A DNA stretch of 37,233 nt from the NCBI GenBank assembly GCA_948760655.1, contig CAQBKK010000003.1, forward strand, positions 1 through 37,233. The letters run 5' to 3'. The stretch's first letter is position 1; every line of letters starts with the position of its first letter. The notes beneath the pieces were generated by a model, which saw only the letters and a list, made by a program, of their open reading frames with translations, had not been told where the DNA came from and ran no database searches. The DNA is from an uncultured Bacilli bacterium. GTDB lineage: Bacteria > Bacillota_I > Bacilli_A > RF39 > UBA660. The position numbers and the translations under genes are program-made. Positions 25,355-33,503 of this stretch are shown piece by piece.

Positions 25355-26221
25355 TCACCTAGTTTTCAATACTTTTTCTCTTTTTAACTCATCGTTTATA
25401 TTTGCTCGAACAGCAACTCTTTTCATCAAAATAGACTTAGCTAGACATAATTTTGAATCACGAACTAGAAAATGAGTAGTATACGAATAAACAAAGTTTT
25501 CTAAAGCAATTATTTCTAAATCATTTACTTTATAATCTTCTCTTGATGCCTTATCTGAAATAAAATAAATATGTTGACTTAAATAAATCAAAATCATTTC
25601 ACAAATTTTGAAAATCTCCTCTGGATTTTTACCATACCCTTCTTTAAGAGATAAAAATGCATTTTTAGAAAAATCAAATACCATATGAAAAAATAACTCC
25701 ATTTGAGTTTTTGTATATTCTAAAAATGGCATTCCAAAAAAATGTTGTTCATTAGAAACTGGTTCTTCTATAATACTTTGTTGCTCTTTTTTTGTTTTTT
25801 GGGGTTTACTTTTTAATTCAGTCTTTAAAGAAGAACTCTGGGAAATAAACTCTTCCATCTTTTCAAAAAAGGGAGAGGTCTTATCCTGTTCTTTAAAATA
25901 CAGTAAATAAAAATAAAATAGTTTTCCAAGTAAACGATAATCCTCTTGCTTTATAAGCAATTCTTTTTGTTCGTAAATAACATGGGTATCCATAAAGTAT
26001 TCTTTTACAAATTGTAAATAATTTCTTGTCACATGCGCTAAAAAGGCACTATTCTGTCGCTCTTTATATTGTAAAAATTCTTCTCGTATAGCATTTAAAA
26101 ACTGGACATCTCGATGAAATTTTTCCAAAAAACACTCTTTTTCGGTTTGAATTACTTCCTTTTCACTAAATTCTGGAAAAAAAGAAATTTGTTCATACCT
26201 TATCTCTTTACTTTCTGCCAT
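25355..26221 (-). CDS. Hypothetical protein, about 288 aa
   Basis: Not recognised. A soluble, helical, charged protein. It starts MAESKEIRYEQISFFPEF and has a Gln/Lys/Ser-rich middle (about residues 140-165) separating two helical halves. The second half contains FFHMVFDFSKNAFLSLKEGY and ICEMILIYLSQHIYFI. No catalytic motif or membrane helix stands out. ATG chosen at 26221 behind TGGTGATTT, since a GTG-type start further up lies too near the promoter. Read together with the thioredoxin-like gene downstream (33-base gap). Confidence 0.65.
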   Translation of the reverse strand: MAESKEIRYEQISFFPEFSEKEVIQTEKECFLEKFHRDVQFLNAIREEFLQYKERQNSAFLAHVTRNYLQFVKEYFMDTHVIYEQKELLIKQEDYRLLGKLFYFYLLYFKEQDKTSPFFEKMEEFISQSSSLKTELKSKPQKTKKEQQSIIEEPVSNEQHFFGMPFLEYTKTQMELFFHMVFDFSKNAFLSLKEGYGKNPEEIFKICEMILIYLSQHIYFISDKASREDYKVNDLEIIALENFVYSYTTHFLVRDSKLCLAKSILMKRVAVRANINDELKREKVLKTR

Positions 26222-26251
26222 AAAAATCACCAGTCTCAAAATTTAATGTCT

Positions 26252-26280
26252 ATTATAAACAGAACAAGATAGTTTCGCAA
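26252..26280 (-). promoter_or_regulatory. Promoter of the hypothetical/thioredoxin operon
   Basis: TTGCGA (26280-26275), 17-base spacer, TATAAT (26257-26252). Confidence 0.75.
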
Positions 26281-26289
26281 GAAAAGATT

Positions 26290-26559
26290 TTATTTTTTCT
26301 TACTTAGATGCAAAATAAATCCAAGAAATAAAACTACTAAAAGAAGTACAATACAAAAAAGAACAAGACTTCCTACAAATTCCTTTTTTAAAAATACATG
26401 AATGGCAAGATAACTAAAAAATGAAACAAGCCCAATATAAAAAGAACATACAAACAAAAATAAAGGAATACGCACCCATTTTGAAATTTTCTCTGTTTTG
26501 ATAATTTTTATTATTCCTTCAAAAAAAATTTCCATTAAACATTCGATTAAAATTTCCAT
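26290..26559 (-). CDS. Small two-helix membrane protein (89 aa)
   Basis: Not recognised. A short amphipathic start (MEILIECLMEIFFEGIIKII), a basic stretch KTEKISKWVR, then two membrane helices (PLFLFVCSFYIGLVSFFSYL and VGSLVLFCIVLLLVVLFLGF) and a KKK end. Ribosome site GAGGATT before the ATG. It stands alone: the next gene has its own promoter. Confidence 0.6.
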   Translation of the reverse strand: MEILIECLMEIFFEGIIKIIKTEKISKWVRIPLFLFVCSFYIGLVSFFSYLAIHVFLKKEFVGSLVLFCIVLLLVVLFLGFILHLSKKK

Positions 26560-26650
26560 ATGAATCCTCTGCTTTCTTTAATATAGGCAAATAAAAAATC
26601 ATAATTCAAAATACTTCTTAATATTTGTATATCTTTTAAAAATGCACTTT

Positions 26651-26917
26651 TCATAACTCTATTTTCTTATCCTTTACTTTCTCTATTTTAATTGTATAAC
26701 CAATTGGTCCTAAGATTTTTAATAAACTAAGCAATGTTGGAGAACTACTTCCATTCTCTATTCGAGCGATTTTTGTCCTAGATACACCAGAATATTTAGA
26801 AAACAAATCTTGTGTTAAATTATTTTCTTTACGAAATCTTATAAACTCTTTTCTAAATATCTCATGTAATTCCTCTGCATCATAACTTGCCTCAATATAA
26901 TTAATATCGTAGTCCAT
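26651..26917 (-). CDS. HTH (Xre/HigA-like) DNA-binding protein
   Basis: An 88-aa protein with a helix-turn-helix in NLTQDLFSKYSGVSRTKIAR followed by IENGSSSPTLLSLLKIL, the pattern of antitoxin-type Xre regulators. No RelE/HigB-like toxin gene is next to it, so it looks like an orphan. The ATG at 26917 has GAAGAGGTGGG upstream and is preferred over the longer frame from 26968. Divergent from the acyltransferase gene, whose promoter it could control. Confidence 0.8.
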   Translation of the reverse strand: MDYDINYIEASYDAEELHEIFRKEFIRFRKENNLTQDLFSKYSGVSRTKIARIENGSSSPTLLSLLKILGPIGYTIKIEKVKDKKIEL

Positions 26918-26982
26918 AAACCCACCTCTTCTAAAAATCACCAATATTGTATCACATTTGTTACACAAAATGTAAAGTTTTC

Positions 26983-27011
26983 TTGTAATATCGAGATTTT
27001 CATACTATATT
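26983..27011 (+). promoter_or_regulatory. Promoter of the acyltransferase gene
   Basis: TTGTAA (26983-26988), 17-base spacer, TATATT (27006-27011), then AAAGGAG before the ATG at 27047. Confidence 0.65.
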
Positions 27012-27046
27012 GATAACGTAGTAAATAAATATAAAGGAGAAAAGCC

Positions 27047-28213
27047 ATGAAAAATAAATTTACAATATTATCAATTGAAGAAGAAAAGAAATTATCCCCG
27101 CGAGAATTAAGAGAATATTATGAAGATTTACGTGAATATTGTTATAATAGAAAACTGAAAAACGTAACCCCTGGTGCAACAACTATTGCTCCTAAATTAA
27201 AAGAGCCTACAAATAGAATTGCCACAAAACTAACCAACTTATTAGAAGGTACAGAAGTAGAATTAGTTTCCGACGGACAAGAAAATATACCCGAGGGACC
27301 AGTAATTTATTCCCATACCCATCAAGGGCTACTTGATAATTTTGTATGGATTCCAGCGACTCCAGACCATGCCATTATCTTGCATTCAAGTAAAGTTCGA
27401 TTCATTTTAAAACTGGCACAACTAAATACTGGATTAAATCTTGTACCAAAAATTAAAGAAAATGCTACATCCAAAGAAAATAATAGAATTAAAAAGAAAC
27501 GTCAAAACTCATTTTTAGATATAATTACACTTGCACTACATGGTCATTCTTCTATAATATTCCCAGAAAACGCTTATAATCTATCCCCAAATAAAATTAT
27601 TTTACCTGAACGTTATGGGCAAATAAATGCAGGTCAAAAATCAGGGTTCCCTGTTATACCAGCGGTAGACGAATTCACATATGATACTTCTAGTCCAAAA
27701 GAAAAAATAACCAAAGTACATACTCGTTTTGGAAAACCGATTTATGTAGCAATAACAGATGATTTAGGAGAAAAATTAATGGAATACGAAGAGGCAATCG
27801 CTACTATACGTTGGGAGTTAATGGAAGAAAAAGGTTTATTTAAAAGTAAAGATGTTTCAAACTGGGAATATATAAATTATATAAAAGGAAATAGAAGAAA
27901 TTTAAAAATGGGAGGAATTGATATTAATGCAGAAAGAAAATCTATCTTCCGTTCTCAAGATGAATTTTATAAATTCCATCATATCAATGATATTCCTTTC
28001 GATAATTATGGACAATTCTTAGAAACAGAAGAAGTTAGAAGATTACAAATAATAAATAACTTACATGGTATAAATGGCGTACCGCCATTAGAAAATCATG
28101 ACATCTTTGAAATAAAAGAAATTCAAAAATTACAAAGAAAACTTGTAAAGCCTAAAGTTCCTACAGCTGATAAAATAAAGGAAGTAATAACTATAGGAAA
28201 AATGAAAAAGTAA
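27047..28213 (+). CDS. PlsC-like 1-acyl-glycerol-phosphate acyltransferase domain protein
   Basis: A 388-aa protein with an acyltransferase core at about residues 80-230. The catalytic H(X4)D motif is SHTHQGLLDNF, and IIFPENAYNLSP corresponds to the FPEGTRS substrate block. No membrane helix is clear. A helical C-terminal extension (about residues 260-388) is unlike ordinary PlsC. It probably acylates a phospholipid or another membrane lipid; the acceptor is unknown. Single gene; the next gene has its own TATAAT. Confidence 0.7.
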   Translation: MKNKFTILSIEEEKKLSPRELREYYEDLREYCYNRKLKNVTPGATTIAPKLKEPTNRIATKLTNLLEGTEVELVSDGQENIPEGPVIYSHTHQGLLDNFVWIPATPDHAIILHSSKVRFILKLAQLNTGLNLVPKIKENATSKENNRIKKKRQNSFLDIITLALHGHSSIIFPENAYNLSPNKIILPERYGQINAGQKSGFPVIPAVDEFTYDTSSPKEKITKVHTRFGKPIYVAITDDLGEKLMEYEEAIATIRWELMEEKGLFKSKDVSNWEYINYIKGNRRNLKMGGIDINAERKSIFRSQDEFYKFHHINDIPFDNYGQFLETEEVRRLQIINNLHGINGVPPLENHDIFEIKEIQKLQRKLVKPKVPTADKIKEVITIGKMKK

Positions 28214-28283
28214 CAAAAAATGAGTGCTTTTTCTTTTTTTATGTTATAATTCTATATAGTATAGTAAGGTAGGTTTGATATTT

Positions 28284-30131
28284 ATGTTATCACAATTAAC
28301 AAATACATTTTTTCCAATTTGTTCGCTTGCAATATCAATCTTTCTTTGCTTTGTATTTTTTCTAAAAAAGAATATGCAAAACAAAGAAACAAAAATATAT
28401 GCAAAATTATTAATCTGCGGACTTTTTGAAGCATTTTTGTACACATTTATATGTTTAACAGGCGACTTTTTCTTTAATGAAAATACATACCAATTTTATG
28501 TTTTCTTAAATAAAATACTATGTATTATTTATCTCATTTGGATGACATTACTCTTCTATTACATCATAGATATAACAAATAAAATTAAAAATCCTAAAAA
28601 GGTAAAAATAGTATTAACAATTTTAGACATTTTTTTTGGAATACTCATTTTCATAAATAATATTGACTTAACACTCGATTTAGTTACAAAATTTTCAAAT
28701 GCCACTGGAAATTCTATCAATATTCTTTATGGATTATGTTCTTTCTATCTTTTAGCAATAATGATAGTATTACTTCTAAATTTCAACAACAAGCAAATGC
28801 AAAAAAAGTTTATTCCCTGCTACGCATTAATCACTCTATTCACTATCTCATTAATCATAAGATTAGTAGATCCTTATTTTAATATTACTTCAAACATTTT
28901 TTCACTGGTTCTATTAATCATGTATCACACGATAGAAAATCCAGATACCAAAATGATTGATCAATTGAATCTAGCAAAAGATGCAGCAGAAAAAGCCAAT
29001 ATGGCGAAAACTGAATTTTTATCCAATATGTCTCATGAAATACGTACTCCTCTAAATGCCATCGTAGGATTTAGTGAATGTATGTTACCATCAACAGATC
29101 TAGACGAAATAAAAGGTTTTGCAAAAGACATCGTTGATGCTTCCCATAATTTACTTGAAATCGTAAATGGAATATTAGATATTTCTAAAATAGAAGCAAA
29201 CAAAATGGAAATTATTCCAAAAGAATACAATCCACGAGAAGTATTCCATGCTCTTTGCAAATTAGTAGAACCAAGAATCAAAGAAAAACCTATAGAATTC
29301 AAAGTAAATATCTCCCCTGACCTACCTGGTATTTTAAAAGGAGACATGAGCAAAGTAAAACAAGTTGTATTAAACATTTTAACGAATGCAGCCAAATACA
29401 CGGATAAAGGAGAAATTGAATTCAATATCACTTGTGTCAATCGCCAAGATACAAAAAAATGTCTATTATATATTGCTGTAAAAGATACAGGACGCGGAAT
29501 CAAAAAAGAAAACATTGAAAAATTATTTAACAAATTTGAAAGAATTGACGAAGACAAAAATACAACCATTGAAGGAACTGGTTTAGGTCTTGCCATCACG
29601 AAAAGCCTAACAGAAATGATGGGCGGAAAAATAACAGTAAGCTCTAAATTTGGCGAAGGCTCTACTTTTAGAATTTACTTAGAACAAGAAATTATCAGTA
29701 TGGACGTTCCAGAAAGTAGCACAGAAGAAATCGAAATTGATTACTCTACCCATAATGGTAAACGCATTCTTATTGTGGATGACTCAAAAATCAATTTAAA
29801 AGTAGCCAACCAAATTTTAAAGCCTTATAACTTCAATGTTAAATTAGTAGAAAGTGGCTATGAAGCCTTAGAACTTATGGAAAGCCAAACATTCGATTTA
29901 ATTTTAATGGATATTATGATGCCGAAAATGAACGGTGTAGAAACACTTAGAAGACTTAAAAAAATGGAAGGATTTGATATTCCAGTCGTTGCACTTACCG
30001 CCGATGCCATCGAAGGAACTGATGAAAAATACTTAAATGCTGGATTTGATGGATATTTATCCAAACCAATTGATCGTTACGAATTAGATAGAGCATTAAA
30101 AAAATTTTTAGGAGGAAAAAAAGATGAATAA
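28284..30131 (+). CDS. Hybrid sensor histidine kinase (7-helix sensor, HisKA, HATPase, receiver)
   Basis: About 615 aa. Roughly seven N-terminal membrane helices (to about residue 220) form the sensor. Then HisKA with [16 protein letters not shown], HATPase with [10 protein letters not shown] (N box) and DTGRGI and GTGLGLAI (G boxes), and a receiver with acceptor Asp in [16 protein letters not shown] and Lys in LSKPID. No DNA-binding output. It overlaps the Hpt-receiver gene by 8 bases. Start ATG at 28284 with AGGTAGG; a TTG at 28275 is less likely. TATAAT lies about 45 bases upstream. Signal unknown. Confidence 0.93.
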   Translation: MLSQLTNTFFPICSLAISIFLCFVFFLKKNMQNKETKIYAKLLICGLFEAFLYTFICLTGDFFFNENTYQFYVFLNKILCIIYLIWMTLLFYYIIDITNKIKNPKKVKIVLTILDIFFGILIFINNIDLTLDLVTKFSNATGNSINILYGLCSFYLLAIMIVLLLNFNNKQMQKKFIPCYALITLFTISLIIRLVDPYFNITSNIFSLVLLIMYHTIENPDTKMIDQLNLAKDAAEKANMAKTEFLSNMSHEIRTPLNAIVGFSECMLPSTDLDEIKGFAKDIVDASHNLLEIVNGILDISKIEANKMEIIPKEYNPREVFHALCKLVEPRIKEKPIEFKVNISPDLPGILKGDMSKVKQVVLNILTNAAKYTDKGEIEFNITCVNRQDTKKCLLYIAVKDTGRGIKKENIEKLFNKFERIDEDKNTTIEGTGLGLAITKSLTEMMGGKITVSSKFGEGSTFRIYLEQEIISMDVPESSTEEIEIDYSTHNGKRILIVDDSKINLKVANQILKPYNFNVKLVESGYEALELMESQTFDLILMDIMMPKMNGVETLRRLKKMEGFDIPVVALTADAIEGTDEKYLNAGFDGYLSKPIDRYELDRALKKFLGGKKDE

Positions 30132-30876
30132 TGTAGAAATTTTAAAATCTAACAATGTAGATGTCAATGCAGCCCTAGAACTATGGGGAGACATGGATTC
30201 TTATAATGAGAGTTTACGTGAGTTCAAAGAATCTTTGAACTCCAAACTAGCTAGTTTGGAAAATTACAAAAAAGAAAGTGATTGGAACAATTATGCTATA
30301 CTTGCACATAGTATGAAAAGTGAAGCAAAATACTTAGGATTTATGACAGATGCCGAAGTTTTCCTTGACCACGAATTAAAAGGAAAAGAAGGAAATGGCG
30401 AATATATCAATAATAACTTCTCTACCCTTTATACTACTGTAAGAAGAATAGTAACTTTACTAAATGCTTACTTTAATGAAGAAAACAAAACAAACAAAAA
30501 AAATATTTTGATTGCTGATGACTCGAACATCATTCTAAATTTCTTAGAAAAAACAATGAATGAAGAATTTAACACATTAAGAGCAACCAATGGCAGTGAT
30601 ACAATAGCACAACTGGAAAATAACGAAATCTATGCTATTCTACTTGATTTAAATATGCCTGGTATGAATGGGTTTGAAGTATTAAATTACTTAAAAGAAC
30701 ATGCACTAATAGATAAAATACCAGTCGTTATTATCACAGGAGACGATACAGAAGAAACAATAAAGAAAGCTTTCACTTATCCAATTTTGGATGTACTAAA
30801 TAAACCATTCAACGAAAAAAGTATCACAAGCATAATCACTGCCATTAAAAACTTTCACGAAAAAGAAACCATTTAA
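30124..30876 (+). CDS. Hpt-domain/response-receiver protein, phosphorelay partner
   Basis: A 250-aa protein. The N-terminal Hpt four-helix bundle has the phospho-acceptor His in [16 protein letters not shown]. The C-terminal receiver (about residues 128-250) has the acidic pair in LIADDSN, acceptor Asp in [15 protein letters not shown], the T in VVIITGD and the Lys in LNKPFN. It can therefore take phosphate from the hybrid kinase receiver and pass it to its own receiver (family logic His-Asp-His-Asp). No output domain is attached. GGAGGAAAAAAAG precedes the ATG. Ends at a terminator. Confidence 0.9.
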   Translation: MNNVEILKSNNVDVNAALELWGDMDSYNESLREFKESLNSKLASLENYKKESDWNNYAILAHSMKSEAKYLGFMTDAEVFLDHELKGKEGNGEYINNNFSTLYTTVRRIVTLLNAYFNEENKTNKKNILIADDSNIILNFLEKTMNEEFNTLRATNGSDTIAQLENNEIYAILLDLNMPGMNGFEVLNYLKEHALIDKIPVVIITGDDTEETIKKAFTYPILDVLNKPFNEKSITSIITAIKNFHEKETI

Positions 30877-30901
30877 AAAGCGTTACAAAACGCTTTTTTT
30901 A
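30876..30901. terminator. Bidirectional terminator
   Basis: Arms AAGCGTT / AACGCTT with loop ACAA, T7 on the + side and an A-rich (T on minus) flank on the other; it also closes thioredoxin-like gene 2. Confidence 0.88.
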
Positions 30902-31588
30902 TTTATATACTTTTTGAAACAATTCACTATAAATGTTAAAAACCTTATCATGTTGCTCCTCAGTCATAGCATCATACTTTGTTTGCCCTTCGTTTAAAGT
31001 GGTAGTACCTACATGATTCCCTACTACTTCCCCAGTCTTAATTGCGTAGACAGAAGGTAAATAAATTCTCTTTTCATTCGTATTATACTCTTTCCCGTTG
31101 CTATCCTTTAGAACATAATCATTTAAATGATTAGAAAGTTTATTTAGTAATTCATAATAACCAACGCTTCCCTCTTTCGTTTTAACAAGATTTCCATCTT
31201 GGATTTCAAAAGAATCTTTTTCGTCATCTAAATCCAAATAATAAATTGTAGAAACAGAATACTTTTTAGCAACTTCAAACAATACAGGAACAGCATTGCG
31301 ACACCATGGACACCAATCTGCCCCAATATAAAGAATAGCCTTATCACTCTCTAATATATCAATTGCTCCTTTTGCGTCTATATATTGAATCGGATTATTT
31401 TTACTTATACTGACTATATTATAAGTTGCTCCATCACTTTCACGAATTGTGCCATTTAATGCTTCATATTCATTCTTAAAACGCAAAGCATCTTCACTGG
31501 GTGTTGTTTTTAAAAGAAAAAATCCTCCCAAACTTCCTAGAAATATAAATACAATAACTCCAATGAAAACTATTGTTTTCTTTTTCAT
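30899..31588 (-). CDS. Membrane-anchored thioredoxin-like protein 2 (CPWC)
   Basis: A 229-aa paralog of the protein at 24594-25322. One N-terminal helix (IVFIGVIVFIFLGSLGGFFL), then a thioredoxin fold with IGADWCPWCRNAVPVLFEVA and the cis-Pro region RIYLPSVYAIKTGEVVG. It lacks the extra C-terminal cysteines of the paralog. Probable extracytoplasmic thiol-disulfide exchange. Ribosome site GAGAGGAAGA. It follows the membrane HTH gene on the same strand with an 88-base gap that contains a perfect inverted repeat. Confidence 0.82.
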   Translation of the reverse strand: MKKKTIVFIGVIVFIFLGSLGGFFLLKTTPSEDALRFKNEYEALNGTIRESDGATYNIVSISKNNPIQYIDAKGAIDILESDKAILYIGADWCPWCRNAVPVLFEVAKKYSVSTIYYLDLDDEKDSFEIQDGNLVKTKEGSVGYYELLNKLSNHLNDYVLKDSNGKEYNTNEKRIYLPSVYAIKTGEVVGNHVGTTTLNEGQTKYDAMTEEQHDKVFNIYSELFQKVYK

Positions 31589-31650
31589 ACCATTCTTCCT
31601 CTCTTTCTACTAATAGATTAAATCAAAAGAATAGTAAAAACAATAATGCG

Positions 31651-31672
31651 TAAGTTGAATAGATTCAACTTA
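31651..31672. promoter_or_regulatory. Perfect 10-bp inverted repeat upstream of thioredoxin-like gene 2
   Basis: TAAGTTGAAT, two bases, ATTCAACTTA. No T run follows on either strand, so it looks more like a protein-binding site than a terminator. It lies between the stop of the HTH gene and the thioredoxin-like gene. Confidence 0.5.
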
Positions 31673-31676
31673 TAGT

Positions 31677-32366
31677 TTAGCTTACACATTCATTAAAAAT
31701 CAAAGGAATCTCATAAGCTGTTTTCTTTCCATCTTCATAACTTCCTACTATTTCAATAAAAAGTTGATTTTCTTCATTAGAATTGCAACTTGGAATAAAG
31801 CCATTCACTCTAAAATCTATAGCTTTAAGATAATCATTTAAAGTATACTCTTGCTTTTCTTCTCCCCGACTAATAACTTTTCTATTCTCTCCATCTTGCT
31901 CATACAAAGTACAAGTTATTGTTTGATAAACAGTAGAATCCTCTTCTCCACAATAATCAATAGTAGAAATATACATGGATGATTTTTCTTTATTATAAGC
32001 AATACTTCCATAAACAGTAAAAGAAGAACAAGTTGTAGAAATTTCTTTAAAATGAAAACCTTGATCAAAACATAAATAAATACATAATAATATACTAAAT
32101 AAAACAAGCACAATAAAACTAATACTACCTATCCAAATATATTTCTTTTTTACATTTTTAGTGTCCATTTCAAATAGTATAGATAAATCGATAGAAAATT
32201 CCTCAGCTATTTTTTTTATTATTGCTATATCTGGAAGATTTTTTCCCGTTTCCCATTTACTCACTGCCTGAAAAGTTACACCTAACTTATCTGCTAACTC
32301 TTTTTGGGTTAAATTATGTTCTTTTCTAATACTTTTAATTAACTTTCCAAATTTTTCTTGATTCAT
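31677..32366 (-). CDS. HTH (Xre) regulator with membrane anchor
   Basis: A 229-aa protein. The N-terminal Xre helix-turn-helix (NLTQKELADKLGVTFQAVSK, then WETGKNLPD) is followed by a membrane helix (IGSISFIVLVLFSILLCIYL) and an outer domain of about 125 residues with cysteines (TTCSSF, DYCGEE, PSCNSN). The layout suggests one-component signalling from the envelope to DNA. TATAAT precedes a ribosome site ATGAGG. Its likely targets are itself or the thioredoxin-like gene; the inverted repeat at 31651-31672 is a possible site. The Cys-rich outer domain and the neighbouring CPWC protein suggest a redox link (inference). Confidence 0.82.
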   Translation of the reverse strand: MNQEKFGKLIKSIRKEHNLTQKELADKLGVTFQAVSKWETGKNLPDIAIIKKIAEEFSIDLSILFEMDTKNVKKKYIWIGSISFIVLVLFSILLCIYLCFDQGFHFKEISTTCSSFTVYGSIAYNKEKSSMYISTIDYCGEEDSTVYQTITCTLYEQDGENRKVISRGEEKQEYTLNDYLKAIDFRVNGFIPSCNSNEENQLFIEIVGSYEDGKKTAYEIPLIFNECVS

Positions 32367-32435
32367 AAATTTACCTCATATATTTTTTTAACATACTTAT
32401 TATAGCAATTTTTTATATAGAAATGAAACTTTTTA

Positions 32436-32464
32436 TTGCCACCAAAATACAAATATGTTATGAT
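32436..32464 (+). promoter_or_regulatory. tRNA-Met promoter
   Basis: TTGCCA (32436-32441), 17-base spacer, TATGAT (32459-32464). Confidence 0.75.
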
Positions 32465-32476
32465 TATATTGTTCAT

Positions 32477-32553
32477 GGCGCTGTAGCTCAGTTGGCTAGA
32501 GCAACCGGTTCATACCCGGTAGGTCGAGAGTTCGAATCTCCCCGGCGCTACCA
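32477..32553 (+). tRNA. tRNA-Met(CAT), elongator type
   Basis: 77 bases including the encoded CCA. The anticodon arm is ACCGG-TTCATAC-CCGGT, giving CAT; the T-arm has GTTCGAAT. The acceptor has a G1-T72 pair, as in the Bacillus elongator tRNA-Met, and the sequence lacks the three G-C pairs of an initiator anticodon stem. A tRNA-Ile with lysidine (also CAT) is a minor alternative. Confidence 0.95.
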
Positions 32554-32591
32554 TTAGTAAGTCTGTTCGAACTATTCGAACTTTAGATAGG

Positions 32592-32614
32592 AGACTTGTC
32601 AAAAGTCTTTTTTT
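32592..32614 (+). terminator. tRNA-Met terminator
   Basis: Arms AGACTT / AAGTCT with a 5-base loop and a T7 tail. The -35 box of the next + promoter lies in its stem and loop. A separate GTTCGAA-CTA-TTCGAAC hairpin precedes it at 32566-32582. Confidence 0.85.
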
Positions 32615-32624
32615 ATGTTATTAT
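32596..32624 (+). promoter_or_regulatory. Promoter of candidate antitoxin RNA 2
   Basis: TTGTCA (32596-32601), 17-base spacer, TATTAT (32619-32624). It overlaps the tRNA terminator hairpin. Confidence 0.65.
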
Positions 32625-32630
32625 GAATAC

Positions 32631-32740
32631 GTAAAGGAAACTTGCATAAAATAAAAAAAGGAACACTCAATAGTCGCATGTTGAGTGTAGCCATAAATGG
32701 TCTCCACCTAAATCATTGCTGAGTTAGGTGGATTTCTTTT
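32631..32740 (+). ncRNA. Candidate antisense (antitoxin) RNA 2 of a type I toxin-antitoxin locus
   Basis: Predicted from the promoter at 32596-32624 to the hairpin CCACCTA (32704-32710) / TAGGTGG (32725-32731) with a T-rich end. About 110 bases, convergent with the toxin gene and overlapping its stop codon and entire 3' region. It contains no plausible ORF. Same arrangement as at 328-430. Confidence 0.6.
32653..32688 (-). terminator. Terminator of toxin mRNA 2
   Basis: Arms ACACTCAA / TTGAGTGT, followed on the minus strand by TTCC and T7. This sets the toxin mRNA 3' end next to TGTTCC, which is complementary to its 5' end. Confidence 0.8.
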
Positions 32741-32822
32741 ATATTAAAGCTACGAATAACAATAATAGTAAAAGGAAGATAATAATTACTAGAGCAAAGA
32801 TTAAAAAATCTTTCTTGTTCAT
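32739..32822 (-). CDS. Small hydrophobic peptide, candidate type I toxin 2 (27 aa)
   Basis: ATG at 32822-32820, TAA at 32741-32739, behind a strong GGGAGGCG ribosome site. After MNKKD the rest is one continuous hydrophobic helix (FLIFALVIIIFLLLLLLF, VALI), like membrane-acting type I toxins; no named family fits. The mRNA should start near 32879 with GGAACA, and its 3' end reads TGTTCC. The leader GTTGGGTGG (32864-32856) is complementary to CCACCTAAC in the 3' region (one G-U). A convergent antisense RNA covers the stop codon and 3' end. Toxicity is inferred. Confidence 0.65.
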   Translation of the reverse strand: MNKKDFLIFALVIIIFLLLLLLFVALI

Positions 32823-32885
32823 TGTATCGCCTCCCTTCTTTTATGAAGTTTGGCTCCACCCAACTTATTAAATGTTCCTAAAGTA

Positions 32886-32914
32886 ATTTTAGCAAACGTT
32901 AGTTTTGGTAGCAA
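32886..32914 (-). promoter_or_regulatory. Promoter of toxin gene 2
   Basis: TTGCTA (32914-32909), 17-base spacer, TAAAAT (32891-32886). The transcript would start at the GGAACA that pairs with the mRNA 3' end. Confidence 0.6.
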
Positions 32915-32954
32915 GAATTTTATACTAAATTATGTCAATTTAATAAAACACACT

Positions 32955-32979
32955 TGTATATTGACAAAATCAATATACA
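32955..32979. promoter_or_regulatory. Perfect 10-bp inverted repeat (operator-like)
   Basis: TGTATATTGA, five bases, TCAATATACA, ending 6 bases before a GGAGG ribosome site. It looks like a repressor operator of the gene whose 5' remnant follows. Confidence 0.6.
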
Positions 32980-32997
32980 TTATTTGGAGGATAGTTA

Positions 32998-33093
32998 TGA
33001 AATATAAAAATGATGCGAAAATATGTAGGTCATTCACCGCTCATTATATGTGCTTGTGTATCAAAAGATTTAAAAGAAAGAATATAAAGTAGT
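32998..33093 (+). pseudogene. Remnant of a NUDIX hydrolase gene start
   Basis: A GGAGG ribosome site and ATG at 32998 begin MKYKND; in the next frame from 33010 the sequence reads MRKYVGHSPLIICAC, close to the usual first residues of stand-alone NUDIX hydrolases (RKxVGHxPLI). The frame ends at 33087 with no NUDIX box (GX5EX7REUXEEXGU), so most of the gene is gone. Whether the small ORF to 33093 is translated is unknown. The family call rests on about 15 residues. Confidence 0.4.
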
Positions 33094-33294
33094 AATATAT
33101 AAAAGTTGTACGTCCTTCCTTAGGACACCATTGCTAGAATCCGAGGTAATCCTTTGAAGGATAACATCTGATATTTTCAAACGTATTCATTAGCATTATA
33201 ATAAACGTTTGTTCTTTATATAATAAATTTAATACTAAATTTATTACAATTTAGAAAAATTATCAAAAATAATATACAGGGGGAAGGAACATAT
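33094..33294. other. Non-coding stretch with hairpins between two gene remnants
   Basis: No ORF of note. Contains GTCCT-TCCTT-AGGAC near 33115 and ATCCTT-TG-AAGGAT near 33152, in a segment (33110-33180) richer in GC than its flanks. It could be part of a structured RNA, but I recognise no class. Confidence 0.3.
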
Positions 33295-33411
33295 ATGAAG
33301 ACAATAGATATTTGTGATAGTCATGCAGGTGGCGAATGTTTAAAATACTACTACGTTAAAAATAAAATAAAAATAATCAGACATTTTATAGATATAATCA
33401 CAACCAATTAA
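33295..33411 (+). pseudogene. Remnant of a proline racemase/hydroxyproline epimerase-like gene start
   Basis: GGGGGAAGGA then ATG at 33295. The first 14 residues, MKTIDICDSHAGGE, resemble the N-terminus of the proline racemase superfamily (xIDSHTGGEPTR). The similarity stops abruptly, and a 38-codon frame ends in TAA with low-complexity residues. Only the 5' end of the gene has survived. The identification rests on one motif. Confidence 0.35.
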
Positions 33412-33503
33412 AAAAAGGGTTAAACATCCCTCCACCATTGTGAAATCTCCCAAAAAGTTTGAACTTCAAATAAGAGACTTAATAAAAAAAATCTCTTATA
33501 GGT

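Noticed and set aside
32477..32600. tRNA-linked integration site
   Set aside because: No second copy of the tRNA 3' end and no integrase gene in the window.
32850..33092. + strand 80-codon ORF
   Set aside because: Runs through the toxin 2 promoter, the palindrome and the NUDIX remnant in a frame with no ribosome site or recognisable protein.
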